NCBI GenBank assembly: GCA_045652705.1 | Contig: JAZRUV010000026.1 | Coordinates: forward strand, 1-26,634 | Length of the DNA stretch: 26,634 nucleotides | From: UMGS1649 sp045652705 | GTDB taxonomy: Bacteria; Bacillota; Clostridia; TANB77; CAG-465 | Direction of reading: 5' to 3' | Part shown: one piece after another, positions 8,501-15,480 of the stretch | Numbering within the stretch: position 1 is the stretch's first letter | How the letters are laid out: each line of letters begins with the position of its first letter | Notes under the pieces: generated by a model | The model's database searches: none | What the model saw: only the letters and a program-made list of their open reading frames with translations | What the model was told of the DNA's origin: nothing | Made by a program: the position numbers and the translations under genes

Positions 8501-9863
8501 CATCTATACACTGTCCATCTTTTACTTTTACAGCAGCGATTTCCGTTATAGCATCAGTTCCAGGTGTAAAACCTGTTGTTTCTATATCAAAAACAACATA
8601 TGTGTCTGGTGCAATAACTCCAGGTTCTACATCCGGTATTAAATAACCCTCTACACCATATAACACTTTTATATCAAACTTCTTTTCTGCATAATTAAAT
8701 GCTGCTAGATTTGCTTCAGGAAAGCTTTGTAAAACACCGTGATCTGTTATAGCAACAGCTTTATGCCCCCACTTTATTGCTTGTTTTACTATATCTGTTG
8801 CAGAACTTACTCCATCCATTGCACTCATTTGTGTGTGCATATGAAGTTCTACTCTTTTAACCTCAGCATCATCTGTTCTTGGTTTTGGCTTTTTACCCTC
8901 TACAATGTTTCTTAGTATTATACTAATATCTTTTGCATACATATCATATTGGGGCGCACCATCAGCCTTTATATAATTTCCCACTTTCAGTTTAGATGTA
9001 AGCTCACCCACATCAATTCTCTTAGGGTCAGCAAATATTTTTGTGGATATTGTACTTGTACTATCACAAATATCTACTGTAAACATTTCCTTTCCTGTTT
9101 TAGTAGTCTTAATTTCAACAGCTTCTATTTTTCCTTCTATACACGCACTATCCATTTCTTGATTTATATCTTCAATCTTATCTACTTTTACATTATCTTT
9201 TATTCCTCTACCATATATAACGCCTTCTGGAAGAGGTCCAGCTGGTTCTTTAGGCCCTGGTGCAAAAGCTGGTTTAGATGTTTGAGATGGCGCAAAAGTT
9301 TGTTGCGGCTTTGGTTGAGGAACGACTTTAGGCTGTTCCTTTACTTCAGGTTTTATTAGTTTTTCCTCTTTATGAATTTTTGCAAATTCTTCTTTTGCAT
9401 TTAAAGAGTCATATATATTCACTACAATATCTACACCATAGAATTTTTTCACTAAATCTGCTATGTATTCATCTGTTTTTTTAAGTTTCATAAAAGATGC
9501 GCTAGGTACTTTAAGCTCTATAGATACTTCCATATTTTCTAGCGCTACTTTACTGTCTTTAAAAATATCTTGCATATATGGAAATATTAATCCTATTAGT
9601 TCTATTATTTCTTGTATATTGTTAGTACTTATTTCTTGTTTTGCCGAAACTTTTGGAATAACCTTAAACGACTTAAGTCTGAATACTGTTTCTGCATTTT
9701 TAGAAAACTCATATACGTCTTTTGGAACTATTTTTCTATCTATATCCACTGTAATTATTGCAGCATTATTTTTCTTAGAGAATTTTACCTCTAAGACTGT
9801 CAAATCATTTATTGTACTGCCTATATATGTCGCCTGTTCAAATAGCTCACAGACCTTTTTCAT
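5547..9863 (-). CDS. polC: DNA polymerase III alpha subunit, PolC type
   Basis: The 1438-residue replicative polymerase of low-GC Gram-positives, with built-in proofreading. Domains in order: N-terminal domain (1-185); a Q/P-rich linker; OB fold (about 215-325); PHP domain starting HMHTQMSAMDG (about 340); and, inserted in it, the DEDD 3'-5' exonuclease with DIETTG (about 424), HNARFD (about 506) and HRAINDARAT (about 565). The rest of PHP, a zinc site (CPEC about 904, CPKC about 930) and the palm with PDIDLNFSGD (about 958) follow, then GIKRTTGQHPGGIIVVP (about 1030-1045) and the fingers/helix-hairpin-helix region. All catalytic motifs are present and length is normal. The ATG at 9863 has AGGGGTG 6 bases upstream, better than the upstream in-frame start at 9896. 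Last gene of the frr-cdsA-rseP-polC series. Confidence 0.98.
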   Translation of the reverse strand: MKKVCELFEQATYIGSTINDLTVLEVKFSKKNNAAIITVDIDRKIVPKDVYEFSKNAETVFRLKSFKVIPKVSAKQEISTNNIQEIIELIGLIFPYMQDIFKDSKVALENMEVSIELKVPSASFMKLKKTDEYIADLVKKFYGVDIVVNIYDSLNAKEEFAKIHKEEKLIKPEVKEQPKVVPQPKPQQTFAPSQTSKPAFAPGPKEPAGPLPEGVIYGRGIKDNVKVDKIEDINQEMDSACIEGKIEAVEIKTTKTGKEMFTVDICDSTSTISTKIFADPKRIDVGELTSKLKVGNYIKADGAPQYDMYAKDISIILRNIVEGKKPKPRTDDAEVKRVELHMHTQMSAMDGVSSATDIVKQAIKWGHKAVAITDHGVLQSFPEANLAAFNYAEKKFDIKVLYGVEGYLIPDVEPGVIAPDTYVVFDIETTGFTPGTDAITEIAAVKVKDGQCIDEFSTFVNPERNIPKDVQELTHITPEMVKAAPKIEEALKGFLDFAKDCTIVAHNARFDTSFINHFAERCGYEKPVHIIDTLAISREMFEGYENHKLGTIAENLGVELENAHRAINDARATAKVFIKMCEVVESKNMKVGDYVQTEFIEDKKQMSPYHIIILAKNYVGLKNLYKLVSFSHIRYFHKKPRLSRSLINRYREGLIIGSACERGELFQAVMEGNVEKSKGLAKYYDYLEIQPIGNNEFYIRNGEVENHEGLRNLNRKIVELGKELDIPVCATCDVHFLNAQDELYRRIIMAGQGFDDADEQAPLYFRTTDEMLKEFDYLDEATAREVVIDNPNKIADMFEEIKPVVDGTYNPVIEGSDEEIERLTYEKARSIYGDPLPEIVEARIKKELNSIITNGFSVMYIIAQKLVKKSNDDGYLVGSRGSVGSSFVATMSGITEVNPLPPHYVCPECKYSEFPPVTVTTGVDMEDKDCPKCGHKLRKDGMDIPFETFLGFKGDKVPDIDLNFSGDYQAKAHAYTEVLFGKYKTFRAGTISTLAEKTAYGFVRKYYEEKNQHIRVPEINREAKMCTGIKRTTGQHPGGIIVVPRDREIYDFCPVQRPADDPTSNTITTHFDFHSIHDNLLKLDILGHDDPTVIRMLEDLTGMDAKTIPLDEPKVMSLFSSTEALGITEEQERSKVATYAIPEFGTKFVRQMLLDTKPTTFGELVRISGLSHGTDVWLNNAQSLIEQGITTLKQAICTRDDIMIYLIQKGLDPSLAFKIMEITRKGKAKKDLTEEMKDKMRECDVPEWYIDSCLKIKYMFPKAHACAYVMMAYRIAYFKVYYPKAFYATYYTVRADAFNAEIMCTNKQKVKEAIKNIESNPEASNVEKDMITVLEVVNEMMERGIDFLPIDLYKSDATKFLVEEDGVRPPLSAIPTFGTVNAKNVAKAREDGKFSSKENLVSRAKIGKSALELLDKYGCTKGMPNSSQVSLFDEASMM

Positions 9864-9886
9864 ATTTTCACCCCTCTTCTCAATAT

Positions 9887-9916
9887 AAAAACCCAAAACG
9901 ATGAAACATTTTGGAT
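9887..9916 (-). terminator. Hairpin between rseP and polC, terminator or attenuator
   Basis: On the minus strand a 10-bp stem (9907-9916 with 9888-9897, one G-U pair) is followed by five T. It sits between rseP and polC, only some 24 bases ahead of the polC start. No separate polC promoter is evident after it, so it probably reduces rather than ends transcription into polC. Confidence 0.5.
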
Positions 9917-9943
9917 TTTTATTTTTTATCTTTTGTAATCATT

Positions 9944-11200
9944 TTAAACTATTCTAATAATATCATTTATTGTCACAAAAATTGTAAGTAGTAACAATAA
10001 ACCTAGTCCGATATAACTTAGTATTGCTTCCACTTTTGTTGAAACTTTTTTCTTAGTTATCCACTCTATTAACACTAACACTACTTTTCCTCCATCAAGT
10101 GGCGGAAATGGTAATATGTTTGCTATACCTACTGCAAGAGATATCATCGCAAGCATACTTAGGAAGTCTAGTAAGCCTTCTGTCTTAGATACAACTTCTC
10201 CTATCCCAACGATACCAGACAGTTGAGTTATTGCAACTTCACCTCTAAATAAATCTACATATGAGCCCACTATTTGAGATATAGTTGATATAGATTTATA
10301 ATATGAAGTGGCAAGTGTTGTTTCAGTTTGTTCATATCCTAGTATACCTAAATCAAAAGTTGTTTTTGCATTAGGTGTAACTTGTAATGTAACTTCTTTT
10401 TCATCTCTTAAAACAACTATCTCTACTTCTTTTCCCGCATTAGCTGCGATAATGTTTACAACGTGTTCAGAATAAGTAACATTTTCACCGTTTACTTTTA
10501 TTATTTTATCTCCAGCTTTAATATCTGCCTTGCTTGCCGGCATACCTGGTTCAACCATATCTACATAAGTTAATACATTTCCCTGTTCTGTAATCTTAGT
10601 TGTGTCAAAATATACCCCCATATAGCCAATTTCTTTTACAGCATCTTTTACAACTACAGATTCTTCGTTACCATTTCTTATATATTTTACTGTAACATCT
10701 TTTATATCTGTATCTTTATATAATGCTATATCTTGATATATATGTGTAGTTTTATCTCCAATTTTTGTTATTGTATCTCCTGTTCTTAATCCAGATTCAT
10801 ATGCAACACTGTCTACATTAAGCATAGAAATTTGAGTTGAATATGTTGGTGTAAACATATTTACGCTTAAGAATATCACTGTTGCAAGTATTGCATTGAA
10901 TACAACCCCTGCGACTAATACAATTATTCTTTTCCAAGGTGCTTTATTGGAAAAAGCATTTTCGTCTTTCGAATCTCCTTCTTCTCCTTCAATTGCTACA
11001 TATCCACCAAGTGGTATCCAGCGTAGAGAATACATAGTGCCTTTATATTTCTTTTGTAATATCTTAGGGCCAAAGCCTATACTAAATTCATTAACTGTCA
11101 TTTTAAAAAGTTTTGCAAATAGAAAATGACCAAATTCATGAATTGTGGCAACTATGCCCAAAACTATAATTAGCTTTATTATAGTTAATATTAATGTCAT
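9944..11200 (-). CDS. rseP: RseP-type intramembrane zinc metalloprotease (site-2 protease)
   Basis: A 418-residue membrane protease that cuts transmembrane segments such as those of anti-sigma factors. The zinc motif HEFGH is at residues 21-25 in the first helix, followed by FGPKI and the GGYV strand (about 65). A hydrophobic helix near 95-115 and a periplasmic/extracytoplasmic PDZ domain (about 185-265, AYESGLRTGDTI and later GMPASKADIKAGDKI) follow. The third zinc ligand motif LPFPPLDGGK lies at about 360 and a last helix at about 395-418. I take the ATG at 11200 (GGGAG 9 bases upstream) over a TTG at 11209. It lies 21 bases after cdsA, which is the usual pairing, except that dxr, often found between the two, is absent. 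Confidence 0.95.
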   Translation of the reverse strand: MTLILTIIKLIIVLGIVATIHEFGHFLFAKLFKMTVNEFSIGFGPKILQKKYKGTMYSLRWIPLGGYVAIEGEEGDSKDENAFSNKAPWKRIIVLVAGVVFNAILATVIFLSVNMFTPTYSTQISMLNVDSVAYESGLRTGDTITKIGDKTTHIYQDIALYKDTDIKDVTVKYIRNGNEESVVVKDAVKEIGYMGVYFDTTKITEQGNVLTYVDMVEPGMPASKADIKAGDKIIKVNGENVTYSEHVVNIIAANAGKEVEIVVLRDEKEVTLQVTPNAKTTFDLGILGYEQTETTLATSYYKSISTISQIVGSYVDLFRGEVAITQLSGIVGIGEVVSKTEGLLDFLSMLAMISLAVGIANILPFPPLDGGKVVLVLIEWITKKKVSTKVEAILSYIGLGLLLLLTIFVTINDIIRIV

Positions 11201-11221
11201 TATTTTCAACTCCCATAACTA

Positions 11222-12034
11222 TTATATGTATATTGTTATAAATAAATATACAATTGGTGCAACAAACATAAGACTATCAAATCTATCTAATATTCCACCA
11301 TGTCCTGGCATTATATTTCCAAAATCTTTTATTTTACAATATCTCTTTATTGCAGAAGCTGTAAGGTCTCCAAACTGACCCGCAACACTTGCTGCAAGCC
11401 CTACAAGTATCCAATAAAATATATTGCCATATATTCCTAATTTTAAATTTCCAAGCAACGTTATTAATACAAATGATAGTATAACCCCAAATATCCCACC
11501 AATAGAACCTTCTACTGTTTTATTAGGACTTATCTCTGGTGCAAGTTTTGTCTTACCTAGTTTAGAGCCAACCAAAAATGCAAATGTGTCACTTAAGAAA
11601 GCTCCGCAGAATACATATAATATATAAAACCTACCATATTCCATTGCAAGTATTAATTTTACGAATGAGAACATAACTGGTATATATAATAACGCAAAAA
11701 CTGTTATAGCAACATCAACTATAGTTCTTTTAACATTTCCTATTACAATATATACAAATGCACTAATAAGTCCAACCGGTATTATTACTTTTATTAACAT
11801 CAGTTTATATTCTTCCGGTATAATACCACCTGTTAAAAATATGGCTAAGCACCCTACATATCCTATCCAAGATATTGGATTATATCCAATATTTTTAAAC
11901 GCTTTAAAATATTCATATGTAGCAACTATTGCAAGAAGTGCTACAACTGCGGTATCAAATATTGGGTTATCAACTAATAATATAACAACCCACAATACTA
12001 TAAATATAGCCGCAGAAATTACCCTTTTTTTCAT
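11222..12034 (-). CDS. cdsA: Phosphatidate cytidylyltransferase
   Basis: A 270-residue multi-pass membrane enzyme making CDP-diacylglycerol from phosphatidic acid and CTP, the precursor of phosphatidylglycerol and related lipids. The CdsA signature is present near the C-terminus (about residues 225-255): SAIKRYCKIKDFG, then PGHGGILDRFDS. Another conserved block is FLVGSKLGKTKLAPEISPNKTVEGSIGG (about 150-180). Around eight membrane helices are expected. AGAGGAAG precedes the ATG. It begins 9 bases after the frr stop. In many Firmicutes the undecaprenyl diphosphate synthase gene uppS stands between these two genes; here it is missing. Confidence 0.96.
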   Translation of the reverse strand: MKKRVISAAIFIVLWVVILLVDNPIFDTAVVALLAIVATYEYFKAFKNIGYNPISWIGYVGCLAIFLTGGIIPEEYKLMLIKVIIPVGLISAFVYIVIGNVKRTIVDVAITVFALLYIPVMFSFVKLILAMEYGRFYILYVFCGAFLSDTFAFLVGSKLGKTKLAPEISPNKTVEGSIGGIFGVILSFVLITLLGNLKLGIYGNIFYWILVGLAASVAGQFGDLTASAIKRYCKIKDFGNIMPGHGGILDRFDSLMFVAPIVYLFITIYI

Positions 12035-12043
12035 AAACTTCCT

Positions 12044-12592
12044 CTATATTTCCATTATTTCTTTTTCTTTTTCACTAACTACAACTGTAACAGCATCTAT
12101 TTGTTTGTCAGTTATTTTTTGTATTTGTTCTTCTAAAGAGCGAACTTCATCTTCACTTGTATTTAGTTCTTTTTGTTCTTTTTTAACATCGTCTATTGCA
12201 TCTCTTCTGATATTCCTAATTTGAACTTTTGTGTCTTCACCAAGTTTGCTTACTTCTTTAGCAAGCTCTTTTCTTCTTGCTTCGTTAAGTTCCGGGAAAG
12301 TTAATCTTATTGCATTTCCATCATTCATTGGGTTGATACCAATGTCTGCTTTAGATATTGCTTTAGATATTTCTCCTAGCAATCCTTTATCCCATGGTGC
12401 TATAAGTATTTGTCTTGGTTCAGGCACAGAAATGGATGCCACTTGATTAAGCGGCGACGGCATTCCATAATATTCAACTGTTATTTTATTTAAAATTTGT
12501 GGATTTGCTCTACCAGCACGTATGCTAGATAATTCTTCTTTTAAATAATCTATTCTTTCTTTCATTTTAATTTCTACACTGTTTAAATCCAT
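12044..12592 (-). CDS. frr: Ribosome recycling factor
   Basis: A 182-residue protein that, with EF-G, splits the post-termination ribosome. The family signature is seen throughout: ELSSIRAGRANPQILNKITVEYYGMPSPLNQVASISVPEPRQILIAPWD (residues 20-70), the IGINPMNDGNAIRLTFPELNEARRKELAK block (about 88-118), and the long C-terminal coiled helix ending KEKEIMEI. Length is normal. GGAGG lies 8 bases before the ATG, and a good promoter stands just upstream, making frr the first gene of the frr-cdsA-rseP-polC operon. It is unusual that tsf and pyrH are not directly upstream. Confidence 0.98.
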   Translation of the reverse strand: MDLNSVEIKMKERIDYLKEELSSIRAGRANPQILNKITVEYYGMPSPLNQVASISVPEPRQILIAPWDKGLLGEISKAISKADIGINPMNDGNAIRLTFPELNEARRKELAKEVSKLGEDTKVQIRNIRRDAIDDVKKEQKELNTSEDEVRSLEEQIQKITDKQIDAVTVVVSEKEKEIMEI

Positions 12593-12620
12593 AAATAAAC
12601 CTCCATAATCTTATGCAACT

Positions 12621-12648
12621 ATTATACTATATTTAGGCAAAAAATCAA
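12621..12648 (-). promoter_or_regulatory. Promoter of the frr-cdsA-rseP-polC operon
   Basis: On the minus strand TTGATT (12648-12643), a 16-base spacer and TATAAT (12626-12621), 29 bases before the frr start. Confidence 0.8.
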
Positions 12649-12688
12649 GAGCTGTAATACAATTAACACAATTGAAAACAAACACAAA

Positions 12689-12709
12689 GACACATGGTAT
12701 TCATGTGTC
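12689..12709 (-). terminator. Terminator of the prepilin-like gene
   Basis: A perfect 8-bp stem (12689-12696 with 12702-12709) and 5-base loop. On the minus strand it is followed by TTTGTGTTTGTTTT, a modest U-tract. Confidence 0.6.
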
Positions 12710-12733
12710 CTATATTTTTTTGTAGATATATGA

Positions 12734-13858
12734 CTACTCACCTATAGTATATGCTTTTATTTCAGACATATTACCTGCGTTATCTATTGCCATAGCTATA
12801 ATACTTTTAATATTCTTATCTAAAGTTATAGTTCCATCCTTGCTAATTTTACCAAAAGCCGCCAAATCTTTTTTTGTCACTTCGTTTCTATCCGTATAAT
12901 ATGGTTCTATTATATCGTCTCTAACAATGCTAACGTAATCATAATATATACATTTAATTGAACTGCCACCCATATCTGTGCTAGAAATTTTTACAATATT
13001 GTGTTTTTCATGACCATCATCAACTATTTCCATTTCATTTAATAAAGGTGTTTCTATATCTAAGTTATCTATCATAACTTCTTTAATTTGTATAACATTT
13101 CCGTTAAGCAGTCTTCTTATCAACAAGCTTTTATTGACTTTAAATTCTGTTTTCTCTGTTTCAGTCATACTTACAGAGTTCAATGTTATTGTGTTGTTTT
13201 CCACATTATTTTGCTCCTCAGAGTATCCAACAACATATTTTATAACTTCATTGGATGCCAATTTATTCTTTACTATTATTTTTAATTCATTTGTCCACGT
13301 ATTTGTGCTTTTCTCTAGTACCAAATCGTTATTAAGTTTAACCTTTTCTTGCTCTTTCTGTAAATTGCTTTGTACTGTATTTCTTTCTACTAACATTACT
13401 AAAGAAAAACTAACAATGTCATTGATTTCAGCTCCTTTTAAATAGTAAACATTTAAACTATTGGTAGCAACAACAAATATGTCTGTTTCTTGATTTGTTT
13501 TTCCTCTTTCAGCTGTTTCTATTTCCATGCTTTCCAAATCTACTACTAAAAAACTATTATTTTCATCATTGTTTGCAATAATTTCACTATCTAAAAGAGC
13601 CCTTTCATTGTTATCTTCTATTTTGCTCTTTAGTTCATTTGCTGTATAAACTATATTTGGCCTTACCGGCAAAAGACCCGTTAACAAATATCTTTCTTCA
13701 ATTTTATCTTGTATTGTAGATAATTCCACAACAAATTCACTCTTTTCAGCCTCAGCTATTACATTATTTGTTTGAGTAATAACAAGTCCTGTTATTATTG
13801 CCAAAACAACAATGCTTATTGTAACTGCTATTAGAGATATACCTCTTTTTGTTTTCAT
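12734..13858 (-). CDS. Prepilin-like surface protein of unknown function
   Basis: A 374-residue protein with a type IV prepilin-like N-terminus. A short basic leader MKTKRG is followed by ISLIAVTISIVVLAIITGLVI, a hydrophobic helix suited to cleavage after Gly6 and pilus-type or membrane anchoring. The usual Glu at mature position 5 is replaced by Ala. The exported part (about 40-374) has no motif I can name. A C-terminal stretch with SIIAMAIDNAGNMSEIKAY looks like the last strands of an Ig-like surface domain. The ATG at 13858 has GGAG 8 bases before it and its own promoter. It diverges from the dacA-type gene, with 117 bases between them, and may belong with the other pilin-like gene at 16933 in a surface-structure island. 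Exact role unknown. Confidence 0.85.
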   Translation of the reverse strand: MKTKRGISLIAVTISIVVLAIITGLVITQTNNVIAEAEKSEFVVELSTIQDKIEERYLLTGLLPVRPNIVYTANELKSKIEDNNERALLDSEIIANNDENNSFLVVDLESMEIETAERGKTNQETDIFVVATNSLNVYYLKGAEINDIVSFSLVMLVERNTVQSNLQKEQEKVKLNNDLVLEKSTNTWTNELKIIVKNKLASNEVIKYVVGYSEEQNNVENNTITLNSVSMTETEKTEFKVNKSLLIRRLLNGNVIQIKEVMIDNLDIETPLLNEMEIVDDGHEKHNIVKISSTDMGGSSIKCIYYDYVSIVRDDIIEPYYTDRNEVTKKDLAAFGKISKDGTITLDKNIKSIIAMAIDNAGNMSEIKAYTIGE

Positions 13859-13876
13859 TATAACCACTCCATAATT

Positions 13877-13905
13877 ATTCTATATCATATAGATAAAATT
13901 ATCAA
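13877..13905 (-). promoter_or_regulatory. Promoter of the prepilin-like gene
   Basis: On the minus strand TTGATA (13905-13900), a 17-base spacer and TAGAAT (13882-13877). Confidence 0.7.
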
Positions 13906-13923
13906 GAATTTTCAATTAATCTA

Positions 13924-13952
13924 TTCACTAATCTAATATAGTATAGTATAAT
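13924..13952 (+). promoter_or_regulatory. Possible promoter of the D-Ala-D-Ala carboxypeptidase gene
   Basis: A perfect TATAAT at 13947-13952, 23 bases before the ATG. The -35 (TTCACT at 13924-13929, 17-base spacer) is poor. Confidence 0.45.
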
Positions 13953-13975
13953 TATGTTACTTTCGAGGTGAATAC

Positions 13976-15268
13976 ATGAAACAGAAAATTTTACTTTTTA
14001 TAATGTTGTTTGCCACTTGTACTTCGCTAGTATTTGCAAGTGAGAAGTTTAATATAAATTCTAAATCTGCTATAGCTATGGATGCAGATAGTTCAATAGT
14101 GTTGTATAACAAAAGTATGGATAAGAAAGTTTATCCCGCTAGTACAACAAAAATTTTAACTGCTATACTAGCTATAGAAAACCTGGATTTAAACAAATCC
14201 GTAGTTGTATCTAAAACTGCAATAAATGTTCCTTGGGATAGTTCAACTGTTTATTTAAAACAAGGTGAAGTAATTACAGTTAAAGACTTGTTATATTGCT
14301 TACTTTTAAATTCCGGAAACGATGCAGCAAATGTTTTAGCCGAAGCTGTTTCTGGTGACATACAAACTTTTGTAAAATTAATGAATATAAAAGTGCAAGA
14401 AATAGGATGTACAAACACACATTTTAACAATGCCCATGGCTATTCTGATGATAATCATTACACCACAGCATTAGATATGGCAAAAATTTTTAGATATTGT
14501 ATGCAAAATGAAACTTTTGTTGAAATAATATCCACAAAGTCATATATAGTTGAAGAAACTAACAAAACAACTAAAAAAAGACATTTAAACAACACAAATC
14601 GTTTAATACTAAAAAAAGAAGATAGTGTTCATGCTAGATTTTATGAATATTGTATAGGTGGAAAAACAGGTTATACCGATGAAGCAGGTAGAACTTTAAT
14701 AACATTTGGGAAAAAGGACGACAAAACTGTTATAGTTGCAGTATTTGGTGCAAGCTCTAGCGGCAGTCTAGATGTCCGTTATACTGATGCTATAAATCTG
14801 TTTGAATATTCATTTAACAACTTTTCTAAGCAAATCATAGCAACAACAGAAGATTACAACTTTAATTATATAAACACAGATAAAAGATTAAATTATTCTA
14901 TAGGATTAAAAGGAAACGTAGAAGCGTTAATAAAAAACAATCAAACACCAAATATTTCATATGATATACATATAGACGAAACCAATTTAAAAGATTTAGA
15001 TGAAGATAACTTCAAAGAAGTAACTGCAGGAACTATTACTTTTAATCTAACAACAGATAATCAAACTAGCTATACACTAACACAAGAATTATATTTAAAA
15101 GACATTCAAAAGTATTCTTTAATTACAAGTAAAAATATATTATCAATAATTATAATTACAATAGCTATCATATTAGCATTATTCATAATAGCAGTACTAA
15201 TTATTTCTAATAGAAAGAAAACTATAGTTGTAAATAATAGATCCAGAAAAAACAGAAGGTTAAAGTAA
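13976..15268 (+). CDS. D-alanyl-D-alanine carboxypeptidase (DacA/DacF family PBP)
   Basis: A 430-residue class-C-type low-molecular-weight penicillin-binding protein that trims the terminal D-Ala from peptidoglycan stem peptides outside the membrane. A signal peptide (1-21, ending LVFA) is followed by the three active-site motifs of the S11 peptidase family: S56-T-T-K59, S113-G-N115 and K230-T-G232. The chain ends with a membrane helix (about 390-415) and a basic tail NRKKT...RSRKNRRLK, giving C-terminal membrane anchoring. Length and order are normal for the family. GAGGTG lies 6 bases before the ATG. Spore formers have several paralogues (vegetative DacA, forespore DacF, mother-cell DacB); this sequence does not tell me which. 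It stands between two pilin-like genes. Confidence 0.95.
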   Translation: MKQKILLFIMLFATCTSLVFASEKFNINSKSAIAMDADSSIVLYNKSMDKKVYPASTTKILTAILAIENLDLNKSVVVSKTAINVPWDSSTVYLKQGEVITVKDLLYCLLLNSGNDAANVLAEAVSGDIQTFVKLMNIKVQEIGCTNTHFNNAHGYSDDNHYTTALDMAKIFRYCMQNETFVEIISTKSYIVEETNKTTKKRHLNNTNRLILKKEDSVHARFYEYCIGGKTGYTDEAGRTLITFGKKDDKTVIVAVFGASSSGSLDVRYTDAINLFEYSFNNFSKQIIATTEDYNFNYINTDKRLNYSIGLKGNVEALIKNNQTPNISYDIHIDETNLKDLDEDNFKEVTAGTITFNLTTDNQTSYTLTQELYLKDIQKYSLITSKNILSIIIITIAIILALFIIAVLIISNRKKTIVVNNRSRKNRRLK

Positions 15269-15276
15269 TAAAAAAT

Positions 15277-15320
15277 AAAAGCTCAGTATCCAAATGATAT
15301 TGAGCTTTTTATTATATTTT
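15277..15320 (+). terminator. Terminator of the carboxypeptidase gene
   Basis: A 14-bp stem (15277-15290 with 15296-15309, one G-U pair), 5-base loop and T-rich tail. It may also stop minus-strand transcripts from the pilin-FGE gene. Confidence 0.85.
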
Positions 15321-15360
15321 AAAAATGGTTTAAAATTTACACACTGGATTATATACTGTC

Positions 15361-15480
15361 CGCCAATATCGTAGCGATGCCCCGATGAACGCCTGCGCTC
15401 CGTAATACCCTTTACCTTAAACTCACATCGCATATGCCTATACATATATTCATGTACTGGCACCGCAAGTGGCTAGTGCT
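15361..15480. other. GC-rich noncoding tail downstream of the variable region
   Basis: About 160 bases without a credible gene lie between the terminator and the pilin-FGE stop codon. Bases 15361-15410 are 60% GC (30 of 50), twice the local level. Small self-complementary elements are seen: ATCG-tag-CGAT at about 15368-15378, and an imperfect hairpin 15456-15463 / 15469-15477 with loop CGCAA, starting 2 bases past the stop codon. The one open frame across it (15260-15463) has no ribosome binding site and no recognisable product. Confidence 0.5.

Noticed and set aside
15260..15463. 67-codon minus-strand frame after the variable region, considered as an Avd-like or reverse transcriptase remnant
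   Set aside because: No recognisable motif, no ribosome binding site, and it runs through the carboxypeptidase terminator.
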